From: a bacterium
Lineage (GTDB): Bacteria > Bacillota > Clostridia > Lachnospirales > Lachnospiraceae
Direction: 5' to 3'
Length of the DNA: 64,000 bases
NCBI GenBank assembly: GCA_030535455.1
Contig: JAUNJY010000003.1
Coordinates: 62,001 to 126,000 of the forward strand
Shown in pieces: positions 46,304 through 55,421 of the stretch. Below the pieces are notes generated by a model. It was not told the DNA's origin and made no database searches. It worked only from the letters and a program-made list of their open reading frames with translations. Position 1 is the stretch's first letter. The number at the start of each line of letters is the position of its first letter. Position numbers and translations under genes: made by a program.

Positions 46304-49300
46304 TTACTTTGTTAATTCCTTATATCGTTCCACTGTCTTACTTCTAGACCCACCATATATAAAATAATAGTCAATCTGGTCGCTTCCTTCCGTATACACA
46401 TAAGGACCATATTTTAAGATATCACAGCAGATAACCGTTCCTTCTGCTGCAATGCCTAATCCATATCCCTTTCCGGATAACAGCAATGGCATGCGAAGCT
46501 TTTTCCCACCAAAGGAAACATAACGTGCCTTCTGTCTCATTATTTCTAAGTTATCATCCAAAATACCCTTTGCCAACAAATTCTCAGTAGCAGGCCAGTC
46601 AAAATAATTCCATGTCTGTGACATATCCCCTTCGCCTTCAATCTTGCGTGGCAGCTCACTTTTTTCTGCTAACAATAAGGCTCCCGTCCTGTCAAAGAAT
46701 TGTACTGCCCCAGTCTTTTGTCCTACTTTTACGATCATCTGTCCTACGACAATCTCAATATGTGCTCCCTGCTGCTTAACGTTCCATACAATCGGTATTT
46801 CCGGAGCATACTCCCAATATACTGGTGTAAAATCTGGACTCTCTGTTTTTCGAAACTGCACATGTACCATGTCATTTGCAACCGGAGTAATCCGTAGTAC
46901 TCCATAGCCGCTTATAAACTCAATATACTTCTTTGTCTTCTTAGCATTTCTTAAAGTAATATCAATGGGTCCATGTGGTCTTGGACACAGCTTATTGCTT
47001 TCTACCATTTCATTAAACTTATATGGTGATGCATTGACTCGTTCTGCCTCCTTCCTTTTTACAATGGAAGGTTCCTTTTTCTGTGCTTTCTTACGCATGC
47101 CCATAAGCTGCTGCTGTTCCTGTCTGCTAAGTGCCTTCTGTCTTTCTAATTCCTTTTGACTGTCTCGCTCTTTTTGCTTTTCCAGTTCCTTTTGCTTTTC
47201 CCGCTCTTTTTTTCTTGCCAGTTCAAGCTTCTTCGCCAGCTCTCTTTCCTTTTCCCGCTCTTTCGGCTTCAGTTCCCCATCTTCCTTCTGCATATGGCTG
47301 TCCAGTCTCTTCTCGTTCTGTCGTTCCAGAGACTGCATTCGTTTTTCCTCAGATACCGGTTTCTTAATCAGTTCTGTCAGATCTCCCAAATGCACTACTT
47401 CCAGTTCATGAAGGGCACGAGTTGCTGCTACATATAAAAGCTTCACATACTGGTCTTCGGCTGGATACTTCTCTGATGATGGATCGTAAATCAACACTGC
47501 ATCAAATTCCAGACCCTTTGTATACTCCACAGGAAGTACCATGACTCCACTTCCAAATTCGGCTGTCTTAAGATTACTGTCTGTAAGAGATATCTTATCT
47601 CCCAGCTTCTCACTGACCATGGCCGCTTCTGCCTCATCACGACAAATTACCGCAATCGTCTCATGCCCTTCTTTCTGCCATTTTAAAAGAGTATTTGCTG
47701 CCCTCTGAAGCATTTGCGCTTCCTCTTTGCAAGCAGTCACGCTCACTTCATTTCCATGTCGAATAATTGGCTCTACCGGATAAATGGAGAAGTTTCCATG
47801 TCGTAAGATCTCAGTAGCAAAGTTGGAGATTTCCACTGTATTTCGATAACTCTTCTTTAATAATCCAAAGCTGTCAAAAGTACCGGTAAGAATTAACTTC
47901 TTTAACTCCTCCCAGTCATTTAAGCCGTATCCATAATGAATATTCTGAGATACATCTCCCATTATGGTATACGTACAGCCTCGTAAGCAATAATATAATG
48001 CCTCATAAGCCATCATCCCGAAATCCTGTGCCTCATCAATGATAATATGGCTGGCTTCCCGAATACCATCGGTCTCCTTAATGCGTTTATATAAATAGGC
48101 AAGGGCAGCCAAATCATACACATCAAATTCATTTTCCTTGACTGTTATGTCTTTTCCGTTCTTTCTCTGTGAATCTAAGAACTCCTGGTATAAGCTGAAA
48201 ATACAGCCCTTCCATTCCGGTTTTCCAAAATAAAAACGATAGGTCTGCTCTAGATGCTTCTTCTCCGCCTTGCTATAAGAAACATACCTGCCACACATCT
48301 CATTTTCCAGCTTTGAAAGAAGAATTTCATTTAACATATTGATTTTACTCTGCATGGAAAGTCCCGGATGGCTCTCAAGATAGTTCTCAATCATCCTTGC
48401 ATCCATTAATAATACCCTGTTTTTCTCCAGACGTATTTCCGTTCTTAGAATGACATTCTTTTCATATGCCTTACAAAAGGCCTCTAAATCCTGAAACCAG
48501 ACATCGCTGCCCTTAATACATGCATGCTCATCCTTTTTATTAAGGGAACCGATACTGTGAACCTTTGGATTCCAATCCTCATATAACAGACGCACAAACA
48601 ACTGCTCCATTGTCATCTGAGCAATGCCGTATACATCCAGGTCGGGCAATACGCCTGTAATATAATCTAACAAAATACGGTTGCTTCCGATAATGTAAAA
48701 GTCTTCTGGACGAAAGTCCTCATAATTATAAAGGATATAAGAAATACGATGCATTGCCACTGTGGTCTTTCCCGATCCTGCTACCCCTTGGACAATCAAA
48801 TTGGTCTTCGGCGATTTTCTTATAATGGCATTCTGCTCTTTTTGGATTGTGGCAATAATCTCTCCCAAAACTGCCTTCTTGCTTTTTGCCAGATATTTTG
48901 TCAAAAGGTCATCGTTTGCAACTACGTCAGAGTCAAAGAAGTCAATTAGCTTATCCTCTGCAATTTCATACGTACGTTTACGCTTTAAATCTATTTGATA
49001 GGTCCCTGAATTCTTCACTACATACGTACATGGACCAATGGTATTTTCATAATAGACCGATGCAACCGGTGCCCTCCAGTCAATTACCACTGGCTCTGAG
49101 CCGTCTTTGGTTATGCCTACTCGTCCTACATAGTAGGATTCGTCTCCTGCCATCTTAGGATCTCTAAAATCAATACGTCCAAAATACGGTTTCTTTCTTG
49201 CTTTCTGACATCGTACCAAGTCCTGTCTGTTTGTCTTCAGTTGGGCTTCGGTATTATTCCACAATGCCAGAGTCTCTTTATCCTTTGCTTCATAGGTCTC

Positions 49301-49456
49301 AAGCATGTCATGCAGCTCATCAGATAACTCTTTGACATACCCTTCGGTCCGATCAAGGTTTTCCTGTGCCACATTGATAATCTCGGCTAACTGTTTTTCT
49401 TCGCTCTCTCGACTTAGGCCGTAGATGAATGTGTTCCTGTTCTCTTGTCTCATCAT
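46304..49456 (-). CDS. HelD-type helicase fused to GH31 N-terminal-like domain
   Basis: About 1050 residues. The first about 700 residues (numbering from the far ATG at 49480) are a UvrD-family HelD helicase: N-terminal coiled coil, VIDWRAPVASVYYEN, Walker A GVAGSGKTT (232-240), DEAQDF (482-487) and C-terminal motifs YTKGLEFDAV and LYVAATRAL. HelD recycles stalled RNA polymerase. A highly charged KEREKQKELEKQ coiled coil (about 712-812) follows. The last about 220 residues (838-1058) look like the N-terminal beta-sandwich of GH31 glycosidases (GVLRITPVANDMVHVQF, VGQKTGAVQFFDRTGALLLAE, DYYFIYGGSRSKTVERYKEL) and stop where the catalytic barrel would begin. The start with GGGAGAAG is the ATG pair at 49456/49453. 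The glycosidase has no active site. Confidence 0.85.
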   Translation of the reverse strand: MMRQENRNTFIYGLSRESEEKQLAEIINVAQENLDRTEGYVKELSDELHDMLETYEAKDKETLALWNNTEAQLKTNRQDLVRCQKARKKPYFGRIDFRDPKMAGDESYYVGRVGITKDGSEPVVIDWRAPVASVYYENTIGPCTYVVKNSGTYQIDLKRKRTYEIAEDKLIDFFDSDVVANDDLLTKYLAKSKKAVLGEIIATIQKEQNAIIRKSPKTNLIVQGVAGSGKTTVAMHRISYILYNYEDFRPEDFYIIGSNRILLDYITGVLPDLDVYGIAQMTMEQLFVRLLYEDWNPKVHSIGSLNKKDEHACIKGSDVWFQDLEAFCKAYEKNVILRTEIRLEKNRVLLMDARMIENYLESHPGLSMQSKINMLNEILLSKLENEMCGRYVSYSKAEKKHLEQTYRFYFGKPEWKGCIFSLYQEFLDSQRKNGKDITVKENEFDVYDLAALAYLYKRIKETDGIREASHIIIDEAQDFGMMAYEALYYCLRGCTYTIMGDVSQNIHYGYGLNDWEELKKLILTGTFDSFGLLKKSYRNTVEISNFATEILRHGNFSIYPVEPIIRHGNEVSVTACKEEAQMLQRAANTLLKWQKEGHETIAVICRDEAEAAMVSEKLGDKISLTDSNLKTAEFGSGVMVLPVEYTKGLEFDAVLIYDPSSEKYPAEDQYVKLLYVAATRALHELEVVHLGDLTELIKKPVSEEKRMQSLERQNEKRLDSHMQKEDGELKPKEREKERELAKKLELARKKEREKQKELEKQKERDSQKELERQKALSRQEQQQLMGMRKKAQKKEPSIVKRKEAERVNASPYKFNEMVESNKLCPRPHGPIDITLRNAKKTKKYIEFISGYGVLRITPVANDMVHVQFRKTESPDFTPVYWEYAPEIPIVWNVKQQGAHIEIVVGQMIVKVGQKTGAVQFFDRTGALLLAEKSELPRKIEGEGDMSQTWNYFDWPATENLLAKGILDDNLEIMRQKARYVSFGGKKLRMPLLLSGKGYGLGIAAEGTVICCDILKYGPYVYTEGSDQIDYYFIYGGSRSKTVERYKELTK

Positions 49457-49560
49457 CTTCTCCCTTTCTACCAACTTCATCCCGTTATGAATATTTTAGC
49501 ATTTTTTAAGAAAAAGGGGTAGGGTCGAAGGAAATGAAAGGGATTATTGTTCTAGAATCT

Positions 49561-49590
49561 AAAAAGCCCCATCTAATGACAGGGCTTTTT
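49561..49590 (-). terminator. Terminator of OhrR/MarR gene
   Basis: Stem AAAAAGCCC / GGGCTTTTT (49561-49569, 49582-49590), 38 bases after the stop at 49629. T runs on both strands. Confidence 0.88.
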
Positions 49591-49628
49591 ACTTATATTC
49601 TTGTTGTATTTCGATTTGTCGTATTTCA

Positions 49629-50069
49629 CTATTGCTCAAATTGTTCCAATACCTTATAAAGCAATCGATAAAGCTGAATGGCTTCTTCCTGCTCCAGTTT
49701 CACACAAGAGCCAATCTTCTTTGGAATTTCAACTGCCAGGTCTTTTAACGCTTCTCCATCTTTGGTTACTGTAACAATCAGTACTCGCTCATCTTCTTTT
49801 GCACGAACTCTTTGTACCCAGCCCTTTTGCTCAAGCTTCTTGAGCACTGGTGTCAATGTTCCAGAGTCTAAGAACAGATAGCTTCCCAGCTCCTTCACGT
49901 TCATCTGCTTATGTTCCCAGAGGACCATCATTGTTATATATTGAGTATATGTCAGATCAAGTTCCTCTAAAAACGGCTTGTAACGCTTTACAATTTCCTT
50001 TGAACAGGCATATAGGGGAAAACAAATCTGGTTTTCAAGTTTTAATGCATCATATCTATCTTCCATCAT
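49629..50069 (-). CDS. ohrR: OhrR/MarR-type peroxide regulator
   Basis: 146-residue MarR-family regulator. The segment LENQICFPLYACSKE places a cysteine near residue 16, the position of the organic-peroxide-sensing Cys15 of OhrR; the winged helix follows (LGSYLFLDSGTLTPVLKKLEQKGW). It ends the oxidative-stress operon, 74 bases from thioredoxin, with an OhrR-box-like site in that gap. It is expected to repress the operon until peroxide oxidises the cysteine. Confidence 0.85.
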   Translation of the reverse strand: MMEDRYDALKLENQICFPLYACSKEIVKRYKPFLEELDLTYTQYITMMVLWEHKQMNVKELGSYLFLDSGTLTPVLKKLEQKGWVQRVRAKEDERVLIVTVTKDGEALKDLAVEIPKKIGSCVKLEQEEAIQLYRLLYKVLEQFEQ

Positions 50070-50090
50070 AAATCACTCCATTTTATTGTA

Positions 50091-50105
50091 TGCAATTTAA
50101 TTTAC
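50091..50105. promoter_or_regulatory. OhrR-box-like site before ohrR
   Basis: TGCAATTTAATTTAC matches the OhrR operator pattern TACAATT-AATTGTA in its central part. It lies 22 bases before the ohrR start, between ohrR and trxA, so ohrR may also have its own regulated promoter. Confidence 0.5.
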
Positions 50106-50143
50106 CATCTTTTGATTTCCATTGCAATGCCTACTTACTTTCT

Positions 50144-50455
50144 TTATAAATGTGGCTCCATCCATTTGCAGAGCTGTTCTTTTGGAAGAAATCCAACTTG
50201 TGTATCTACTTTTTCTCCCTCTTTTAAGATAACAAGGGCTGGAATGTTACGAATACCATACTGCATTGCAAGATCTGGATTTTCATCTACATCCACATTG
50301 TAAAAGGATGCTTTCCCTTCTAACTCCTCTGCAATCTGGTCTAATACTGGTGTAAGCATCTTACATGGTCCACACCATGTTGCTGAAAAGTCTATCACTG
50401 CAAGATTTTTGTCCTTTACCTCCTGAAATTCCTGTTGTGAAATCTTCTTTACCAT
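50144..50455 (-). CDS. trxA: Thioredoxin
   Basis: 103 residues with the dithiol motif ATWCGPCK (W27, C28, C31) and the usual FYNVDVDENPDLAMQYGIRNIPALV segment. It reduces disulfides in the cytosol, including the adjacent peroxidases. Start ATG at 50455 immediately follows the trxB stop (translational coupling; no strong ribosome binding site). Its reductase is the gene just upstream. Confidence 0.96.
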   Translation of the reverse strand: MVKKISQQEFQEVKDKNLAVIDFSATWCGPCKMLTPVLDQIAEELEGKASFYNVDVDENPDLAMQYGIRNIPALVILKEGEKVDTQVGFLPKEQLCKWMEPHL

Positions 50456-50456
50456 C

Positions 50457-51329
50457 TTATTTATTCCCCTCTCGTCTTTTTTTATCTACATAAGATACTG
50501 CGGAAAGTGCTGCAATGTTTCCTTCTCCGGCAGATTTAATATACTGATATGGCTTTCCTACAATATCACCGCAGGCAAAACAGCCTTCTATGCTAGTCTC
50601 CATTTGGCGATTAACAACCACATGGTTTTCTTCTACATGAAGTCCTGGGACCAACTGTCCTGGCGAAACGCTTTCCCTTAGGATAAATACGCCGTCTACA
50701 TCATAACAGCCATTCTTTGTCTTAAGCTGCTCTACCTGTGCTGTACCTAGGATTTCCATTGGCTGATCCTTTACCACTTGGATCTTTTCGGATACTTCTA
50801 CTTCCTCCTTATACATTGGGAAATAGTATACTGTTTCTGCCACTTCAGCCATAAAGTCAGCTTCTTCTTCTTCGTTCTTTCCAAATCCAACAACTGCTAC
50901 CGTCTTGCCTTTATATAATGGTGCATCGCAAGTTGCACAGTAGCTAACCCCTCTTCCAAGAAGCTCTGTTTCGCCCGGATATGGTTTTCCCATAATTACA
51001 CCGGTTGCAAGGATCACAGCATCTGCTTCGTACATATCATTTGCTGCCTGAATTCCAAAGTAGTCTCCCATCGCATACACTGCAGTCACTTGATGCTCTG
51101 TAATGGCAATGTCCATAATATCCAAATGCTTTTTATATGAGTTGCTAAGCTCTTCTCCTGCCACTTCTGGAAGACCAAGATAGTTTTTGATGGTATGGGC
51201 TTTCTCTACCTTCATGCTTAACTCTTTCTTTCCTAAAAGCAGGATTTTCTTATTTCGGATTTTCGCCGTAATTGCTGCAGAAAGTCCTGCCGGTCCTGTG
51301 CCTATAATGGCAATATCGTATCGTTCCAT
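50457..51329 (-). CDS. Thioredoxin reductase-like flavoprotein
   Basis: 290 residues. FAD-binding IIGTGPAGLSAAI (8-20), redox dithiol CATC at residues 131-134, C-terminal CGDIVGKP FAD contact (253-260). The NADPH-binding signature of standard TrxB (GGGDSA, HRRxxxR) is replaced by GFGKNE at 148-153 and FPMYKEE at about 170-176, so it may be one of the ferredoxin/flavodoxin-dependent, pyridine-nucleotide-independent thioredoxin reductases (FFTR) known in clostridia. A flavodoxin gene is in the same operon. The role as thioredoxin reductase is firm, its electron donor inferred. Confidence 0.82.
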   Translation of the reverse strand: MERYDIAIIGTGPAGLSAAITAKIRNKKILLLGKKELSMKVEKAHTIKNYLGLPEVAGEELSNSYKKHLDIMDIAITEHQVTAVYAMGDYFGIQAANDMYEADAVILATGVIMGKPYPGETELLGRGVSYCATCDAPLYKGKTVAVVGFGKNEEEEADFMAEVAETVYYFPMYKEEVEVSEKIQVVKDQPMEILGTAQVEQLKTKNGCYDVDGVFILRESVSPGQLVPGLHVEENHVVVNRQMETSIEGCFACGDIVGKPYQYIKSAGEGNIAALSAVSYVDKKRREGNK

Positions 51330-51356
51330 CTTATGTCTCCCCCTTATGCTGTTAAC

Positions 51357-51836
51357 TTATTGCGCCAATAATTGCTCGATTTCCTTTTCGATGCTCTGTG
51401 GTTTTGTAGTTGGTGCATATCGTTTTACTACATTTCCTTTTGTATCAATTAAGAACTTTGTAAAGTTCCATTTGATTTTATTTCCTAATGTTCCTTTTGC
51501 CTGTTCTTTTAAGAATTTATATAATGGATGCGCATTTTCACCATTTACATCAATCTTTTGGAACATATCAAATGTTACTCCATAATTAATAAGGCAGAAT
51601 TCACTGATTTCCTTGTTGTCACCTGGATCCTGAGAAGCAAATTGGTTACATGGGAAGCCTAAGATAACAAGTCCTTTATCACCATATTTCTTGTATAACT
51701 CTTCTAATCCTTCTAACTGAGGAGTTAATCCACATTTGCTGGCTGTATTTACAACCATTACAACTTTGCCTTTGTACTCCTCCATCTTTACTTCTTGTCC
51801 GTTCATCTTTACCGCTGAATAATCATAAAATGCCAT
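51357..51836 (-). CDS. Glutathione peroxidase-type peroxidase
   Basis: 159 residues, the common bacterial length. Peroxidatic cysteine C35 in [11 protein letters not shown], Gln/Trp residues in GFPCNQFA and IKWNFTKF. A Cys (not Sec) enzyme of the GPx family, probably thioredoxin-dependent, reducing peroxides. Start before GAAAGGAAAGAGAAA. Neighbour of a second GPx gene, 23 bases upstream. Confidence 0.95.
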   Translation of the reverse strand: MAFYDYSAVKMNGQEVKMEEYKGKVVMVVNTASKCGLTPQLEGLEELYKKYGDKGLVILGFPCNQFASQDPGDNKEISEFCLINYGVTFDMFQKIDVNGENAHPLYKFLKEQAKGTLGNKIKWNFTKFLIDTKGNVVKRYAPTTKPQSIEKEIEQLLAQ

Positions 51837-51859
51837 CGTTTTCTCTTTCCTTTCCTGCT

Positions 51860-52405
51860 TTATAAAAGCTCTTTCATTTTATTTTCAATTACACTCATAT
51901 CTGTAGTTGGTTCAAAACGCTCTACTACGTTGCCATTACGGTCAACTAAAAACTTTGTAAAGTTCCATTTGATATCTGGCTTTGTTCTAAACTCAGGATC
52001 TGCTTTCTCAAGCATGTCCTCTAAGAGTGGGCTTAATGCATGTTCTGGATCAAATCCTGCAAATGATTTCTCATTCTGTAAGAATGTAAATAATGGGTGT
52101 GCACCCTCTCCATTGACTTCCACTTTAGAAAACTGTGGGAACTTAACACCAAACTTCATAGAACAGAAAGACACGATTTCTTCGTCTGTTCCTGGTGCTT
52201 GATTTCCGAATTGGTTACATGGAAAATCTAACACTACAAATCCTTGTTCTTTATACTCATCATATAACTTCTCAAGCTCTTCATACTGTGGTGTAAATCC
52301 ACATCCAGTTGCTGTATTTACAATTAAGGCAACCTTTCCTTCATATTCCTTTAGGCTTACTTCTTCGCCCTTTGTATTTTTTGCTGTAAATTCATAACTA
52401 TTCAT
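51860..52405 (-). CDS. Glutathione peroxidase-type peroxidase, longer
   Basis: 181 residues, about 22 longer than its neighbour because of an insertion in the middle ([15 protein letters not shown] region). Peroxidatic cysteine C35 in [22 protein letters not shown] and KWNFTKF are intact. It probably works with thioredoxin as do other Cys-GPx proteins. Second gene of the operon after the flavodoxin. Confidence 0.95.
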   Translation of the reverse strand: MNSYEFTAKNTKGEEVSLKEYEGKVALIVNTATGCGFTPQYEELEKLYDEYKEQGFVVLDFPCNQFGNQAPGTDEEIVSFCSMKFGVKFPQFSKVEVNGEGAHPLFTFLQNEKSFAGFDPEHALSPLLEDMLEKADPEFRTKPDIKWNFTKFLVDRNGNVVERFEPTTDMSVIENKMKELL

Positions 52406-52416
52406 ATCATATACTC

Positions 52417-52830
52417 CTATCCATTTATTATTTTAGAGGCAAAACTCTGAACATCTTTTAAATCCTGTTCATTCGGTCTATCTCTATGTAGTAACTTAAA
52501 GCTTCCTCTGCAATGAAACTCTCTCTCGTCTACCGGAATGCCACGTTCTTCAATTAGCTGCTTTACCTGTTTATATGTGGATGGCAATAAGGCTGCTGTA
52601 CTAAAACATATCACGCGATTGATCTTTGCTTTATCTAAGGATGCAATAAACTTCTTTATCTCTTGGTCAACACCAGCTGCATAAACGGAACTTCCTAAGA
52701 ATAAAACATCTACCGGTTTATCAATTGGATGGCTTACAGTTTCTGCTGGTACTCCGATTATCTGACTTATTGCTGCTGCTAACTTTCTTGTATTTCCTGT
52801 TTTTGAATAATAACGGATTGCTGTTTTCAT
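52417..52830 (-). CDS. Flavodoxin-like protein
   Basis: 137 residues. N-terminus RYYSKTGNTRKLAAAI has the FMN phosphate-binding T/SxTGNT pattern; FLGSSVYAAGVDQEI fits the flavodoxin fold. First gene of the peroxide operon, 11 bases before the longer GPx gene. It could donate electrons to the reductase that lacks NADPH motifs. Confidence 0.85.
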   Translation of the reverse strand: MKTAIRYYSKTGNTRKLAAAISQIIGVPAETVSHPIDKPVDVLFLGSSVYAAGVDQEIKKFIASLDKAKINRVICFSTAALLPSTYKQVKQLIEERGIPVDEREFHCRGSFKLLHRDRPNEQDLKDVQSFASKIING

Positions 52831-52859
52831 AGTGTTGCTTCCTTTCCTTTTTAATTTTA

Positions 52860-52874
52860 ATCAATTTAATTGCA
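52860..52874. promoter_or_regulatory. OhrR-box-like site 2 of peroxide operon
   Basis: ATCAATTTAATTGCA, close to the OhrR operator half-sites TACAATT/AATTGTA, downstream of the -10 box and 30 bases before the flavodoxin start. Confidence 0.5.
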
Positions 52875-52884
52875 CTCAATCTTT

Positions 52885-52922
52885 ATGAATTGAATTGTAC
52901 ACAATCTATTTTCATTTGTCAA
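52885..52922 (-). promoter_or_regulatory. Peroxide operon promoter with OhrR-box-like site 1
   Basis: Near-ideal minus-strand promoter: -35 TTGACA (52917-52922), 17-base spacer, -10 TACAAT (52894-52899). An OhrR-box-like site (52885-52899, TACAATTCAATTCAT on the minus strand) covers the -10, so an OhrR repressor bound there would block transcription. Confidence 0.65.
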
Positions 52923-52973
52923 TCACCTTTTAAATTTTCTTTAAAGTGTCTGCTTTCTGATTTCAAAAAAATA

Positions 52974-52999
52974 CCACAGTTCAAATTAATGAACTGTGG
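52974..52999 (-). terminator. Terminator of small membrane-anchored protein gene
   Basis: Ten-base perfect stem CCACAGTTCA / TGAACTGTGG (52974-52983, 52990-52999), followed on the minus strand by a T-rich run; 32 bases after the stop at 53032. Confidence 0.88.
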
Positions 53000-53031
53000 C
53001 ATTTCTTTATTCTAGCCTTCTGTCTAGCCAT

Positions 53032-53508
53032 CTATATGTTATTGTGAGCATAATATAATGTATGAGTCTCTATATCGTAAAAATAAATACTATAATGATC
53101 GTAGGTGCCATAGCCTGGCTGTTGCCCCTCTTTCGTCTCAATATAATAATAATCTCCCACATTAATTTGGTATGTATTAAAATCATACTCAAAAGAGCGC
53201 TCTGCTGTCTTCATCCATTGCTCGAAATTTTCAAAATACTCACATAATCGATCAATATCCTGCTCCGAGACTTCTCTATACTTCTTAGCAAAGTTCTCGT
53301 CTTTATTACTATTGTAATAATATTTACAATAGTCGGTGTAATCCTGCATTCCGTGCGGATCAAAATACTCTTCACAGCTGCTGTAACCACGAAGTACGTG
53401 TTGGGGTGCTCCGAAATTAAAGACATCTGCCGCCACATATACCGCACCTGCCACAATACATAACAGAAAGATTACAATAACAATGGTTTTATTCTTTTTA
53501 CTCATCAT
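53032..53508 (-). CDS. Exported or membrane-anchored protein, unknown
   Basis: 158 residues from the ATG at 53508 (an adjacent ATG at 53505 follows AGAGGA more closely). One hydrophobic segment (about residues 5-24 of MMSKKNK...) acts as signal or anchor; the rest is a Tyr/Glu-rich extracellular domain without recognisable family motif. The frame opens 22 codons earlier but has no site there. Monocistronic; divergent from the DUF4177 gene. Confidence 0.7.
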   Translation of the reverse strand: MMSKKNKTIVIVIFLLCIVAGAVYVAADVFNFGAPQHVLRGYSSCEEYFDPHGMQDYTDYCKYYYNSNKDENFAKKYREVSEQDIDRLCEYFENFEQWMKTAERSFEYDFNTYQINVGDYYYIETKEGQQPGYGTYDHYSIYFYDIETHTLYYAHNNI

Positions 53509-53594
53509 ATTCCTCTTATTTTTGTTTTTTAGTTTACGCATCCTATATTTATATCGTACAATGTAAGCAAGCAATTAAGAAAGGAGAATTAATT

Positions 53595-53861
53595 ATGACT
53601 AATTATGATGATACATCGACTTACTCAACTGCATCCGGAAAAAATGGATTGCACTATGTGGTGTTACAAGTTACACTAAAGGAAAAATTTATGGGTACAG
53701 GCTCTGGTAACTTAAGTGCACTGGAAGATGTAATAAATGAACAAGCTGCCAAAGGATATCGCTTACATACAATCACTACAGCATCTGCTTCAAGCAGTGG
53801 CTTTTTAGGCGGTGACCGTATCCAGGCAACCATGGTATTTGAAAAGCTATTAAACCAATAA
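53595..53861 (+). CDS. DUF4177 domain protein
   Basis: 88 residues. The core (HYVVLQVTLKEKFMGTG ... ALEDVINEQAAKGYRLHTITTA) fits DUF4177, a short domain of unknown function common in Clostridia. ATG after GAAAGGAGAATTAATT. Alone on the plus strand, with its own terminator. Confidence 0.85.
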   Translation: MTNYDDTSTYSTASGKNGLHYVVLQVTLKEKFMGTGSGNLSALEDVINEQAAKGYRLHTITTASASSSGFLGGDRIQATMVFEKLLNQ

Positions 53862-53912
53862 TATTTCAGAACAAAGGAGGCTTCTTGAAGAAAAGTTTCC
53901 TATGTATTAAAG

Positions 53913-53945
53913 GAAGCCCTAAGCAGGATGACTGCCGAGGGCTTC
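53913..53945 (+). terminator. Terminator of DUF4177 gene
   Basis: Stem GAAGCCCT / AGGGCTTC (53913-53920, 53938-53945) followed by TTTTT. Confidence 0.85.
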
Positions 53946-53977
53946 TTTTTATTCTTAACTATTTAGCTACCTCTATC

Positions 53978-55072
53978 TTACACACATTCCAGCGTATGAT
54001 ACTTAATACGATATTCCTCACCCTTAACACGAATCTTATCTTCATACATCTTAGCATCTGCTCTATTACAGATTGTATCCAATCCTTCTAAATCGTTATA
54101 CTCTGCTATTCCAACAGCGCAGGAATAGGGTGTTTCAGACATCCTCTCTCTGATATCACTAATAATCTGCTCCATCTCACGGATGCTTAGCCGTCTGCAC
54201 AAAATTACAAATTCATCCCCGCCAGTCCGATACAAAGTTGCATGTCTTGGCAGTAGTCTATGTATTGTTGATGCCAATGCTACTATTGCCTTGTCACCTT
54301 CAATATGTCCTTTTCGATCATTTAATTGCTTTAAATCATTCAGATCAATAGAAATAATACCACTTAACTGTGTTTTCCATTTCTCTGAATCCAAATAAAA
54401 CCTTCGTCGAAGCAATGCACCGGTCAGTACATCGCGATTGTTCTGATATGTGTGGAAAAACATATAATAAAATGCAATAAATACGATAATGCAAGATGGA
54501 ATAATTGCATCCAGTTGATACAATGTCTCCAATGCAGTTCCGATAATGGAGTTTATGGCCATCAACAGTAAGAACAGTGCCTCTTCTTTATGAGCGCTCT
54601 TAACTAATCTAAAGGTCGACACAATCAATAAGATCCCATAAATACCACTGATTACAAACGGTGTATATCCCAAAGGTCCTCGGTAAAATTGATTGTTCCC
54701 ATCATACCCAAACGCTATGTCACAGAATAATGCAGAAAACGATACCACTGCATCAACTACCAACGGAATGGTTATCATCCATTTAATCTTCCTTTGCACC
54801 GTCCTAATTGCAATCATCAAAATAAAATACATGGCCATAGGCCGTAAAACATATCCCATTGAAGAACAAAACACTCTCCAAATACTTGGGTCGCTTCCCA
54901 ACGCTAAGATTGACTCTGCCGCATCAACTACCTCAAGTACCAGCACACATAGTGTTGCCGCTATAAAATAATTATTGATTTTCGAATCAAAGCTGTTGTT
55001 ATGCTTAATAAAAAAGAGCAAAAAGATACTCATAATGGTCCCTGCATAATAATAGGGCAAAATATTTATCAT
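53978..55072 (-). CDS. Membrane diguanylate cyclase (GGDEF)
   Basis: 364 residues: about six membrane helices (about 5-205) followed by a GGDEF domain (about 215-360) with the intact active-site loop RTGGDEFVILC. It would synthesise c-di-GMP at the membrane. There is no extracellular domain, unlike the cyclase at 14350. Monocistronic; ATG at 55072 after GAGGAATATGGGCT. Confidence 0.9.
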   Translation of the reverse strand: MINILPYYYAGTIMSIFLLFFIKHNNSFDSKINNYFIAATLCVLVLEVVDAAESILALGSDPSIWRVFCSSMGYVLRPMAMYFILMIAIRTVQRKIKWMITIPLVVDAVVSFSALFCDIAFGYDGNNQFYRGPLGYTPFVISGIYGILLIVSTFRLVKSAHKEEALFLLLMAINSIIGTALETLYQLDAIIPSCIIVFIAFYYMFFHTYQNNRDVLTGALLRRRFYLDSEKWKTQLSGIISIDLNDLKQLNDRKGHIEGDKAIVALASTIHRLLPRHATLYRTGGDEFVILCRRLSIREMEQIISDIRERMSETPYSCAVGIAEYNDLEGLDTICNRADAKMYEDKIRVKGEEYRIKYHTLECV

Positions 55073-55421
55073 AGCCCATATTCCTCCTTAGTAAAAATTA
55101 ATCGCTCTCCCATCATTTAAAATTCTAAAATCACTTGTTACTTATTAGGTTCTTACTATAGACTAATACGTTTAATTATCTAAATTCTAAAAATAAAGCC
55201 CTACTGAACATTACTTCAATAAGACTTTATTTTTTAGTTTTTAACTTCCCAAGTGTTTCCATAAATACATTATACTGAAATCCACAAGGTAAATCAATCC
55301 ATCAATATTTTAATTATTGTGCTTTTTCTATGACTATCACTTTGCATAACATAATACTATTATATAAATGTATAGCTTCTATATTTACTCAATTTTTCTA
55401 GTATTGATCTAATTGACTAAT
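55073..55421. other. AT-rich intergenic stretch without gene
   Basis: About 350 bases with no supported gene. A weak hairpin (about 55200-55250, AAATAAAGCC...GACTTTATTT) is visible; otherwise nothing recognisable. It separates the chromosomal cyclase gene from the guaA remnant. Confidence 0.5.
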
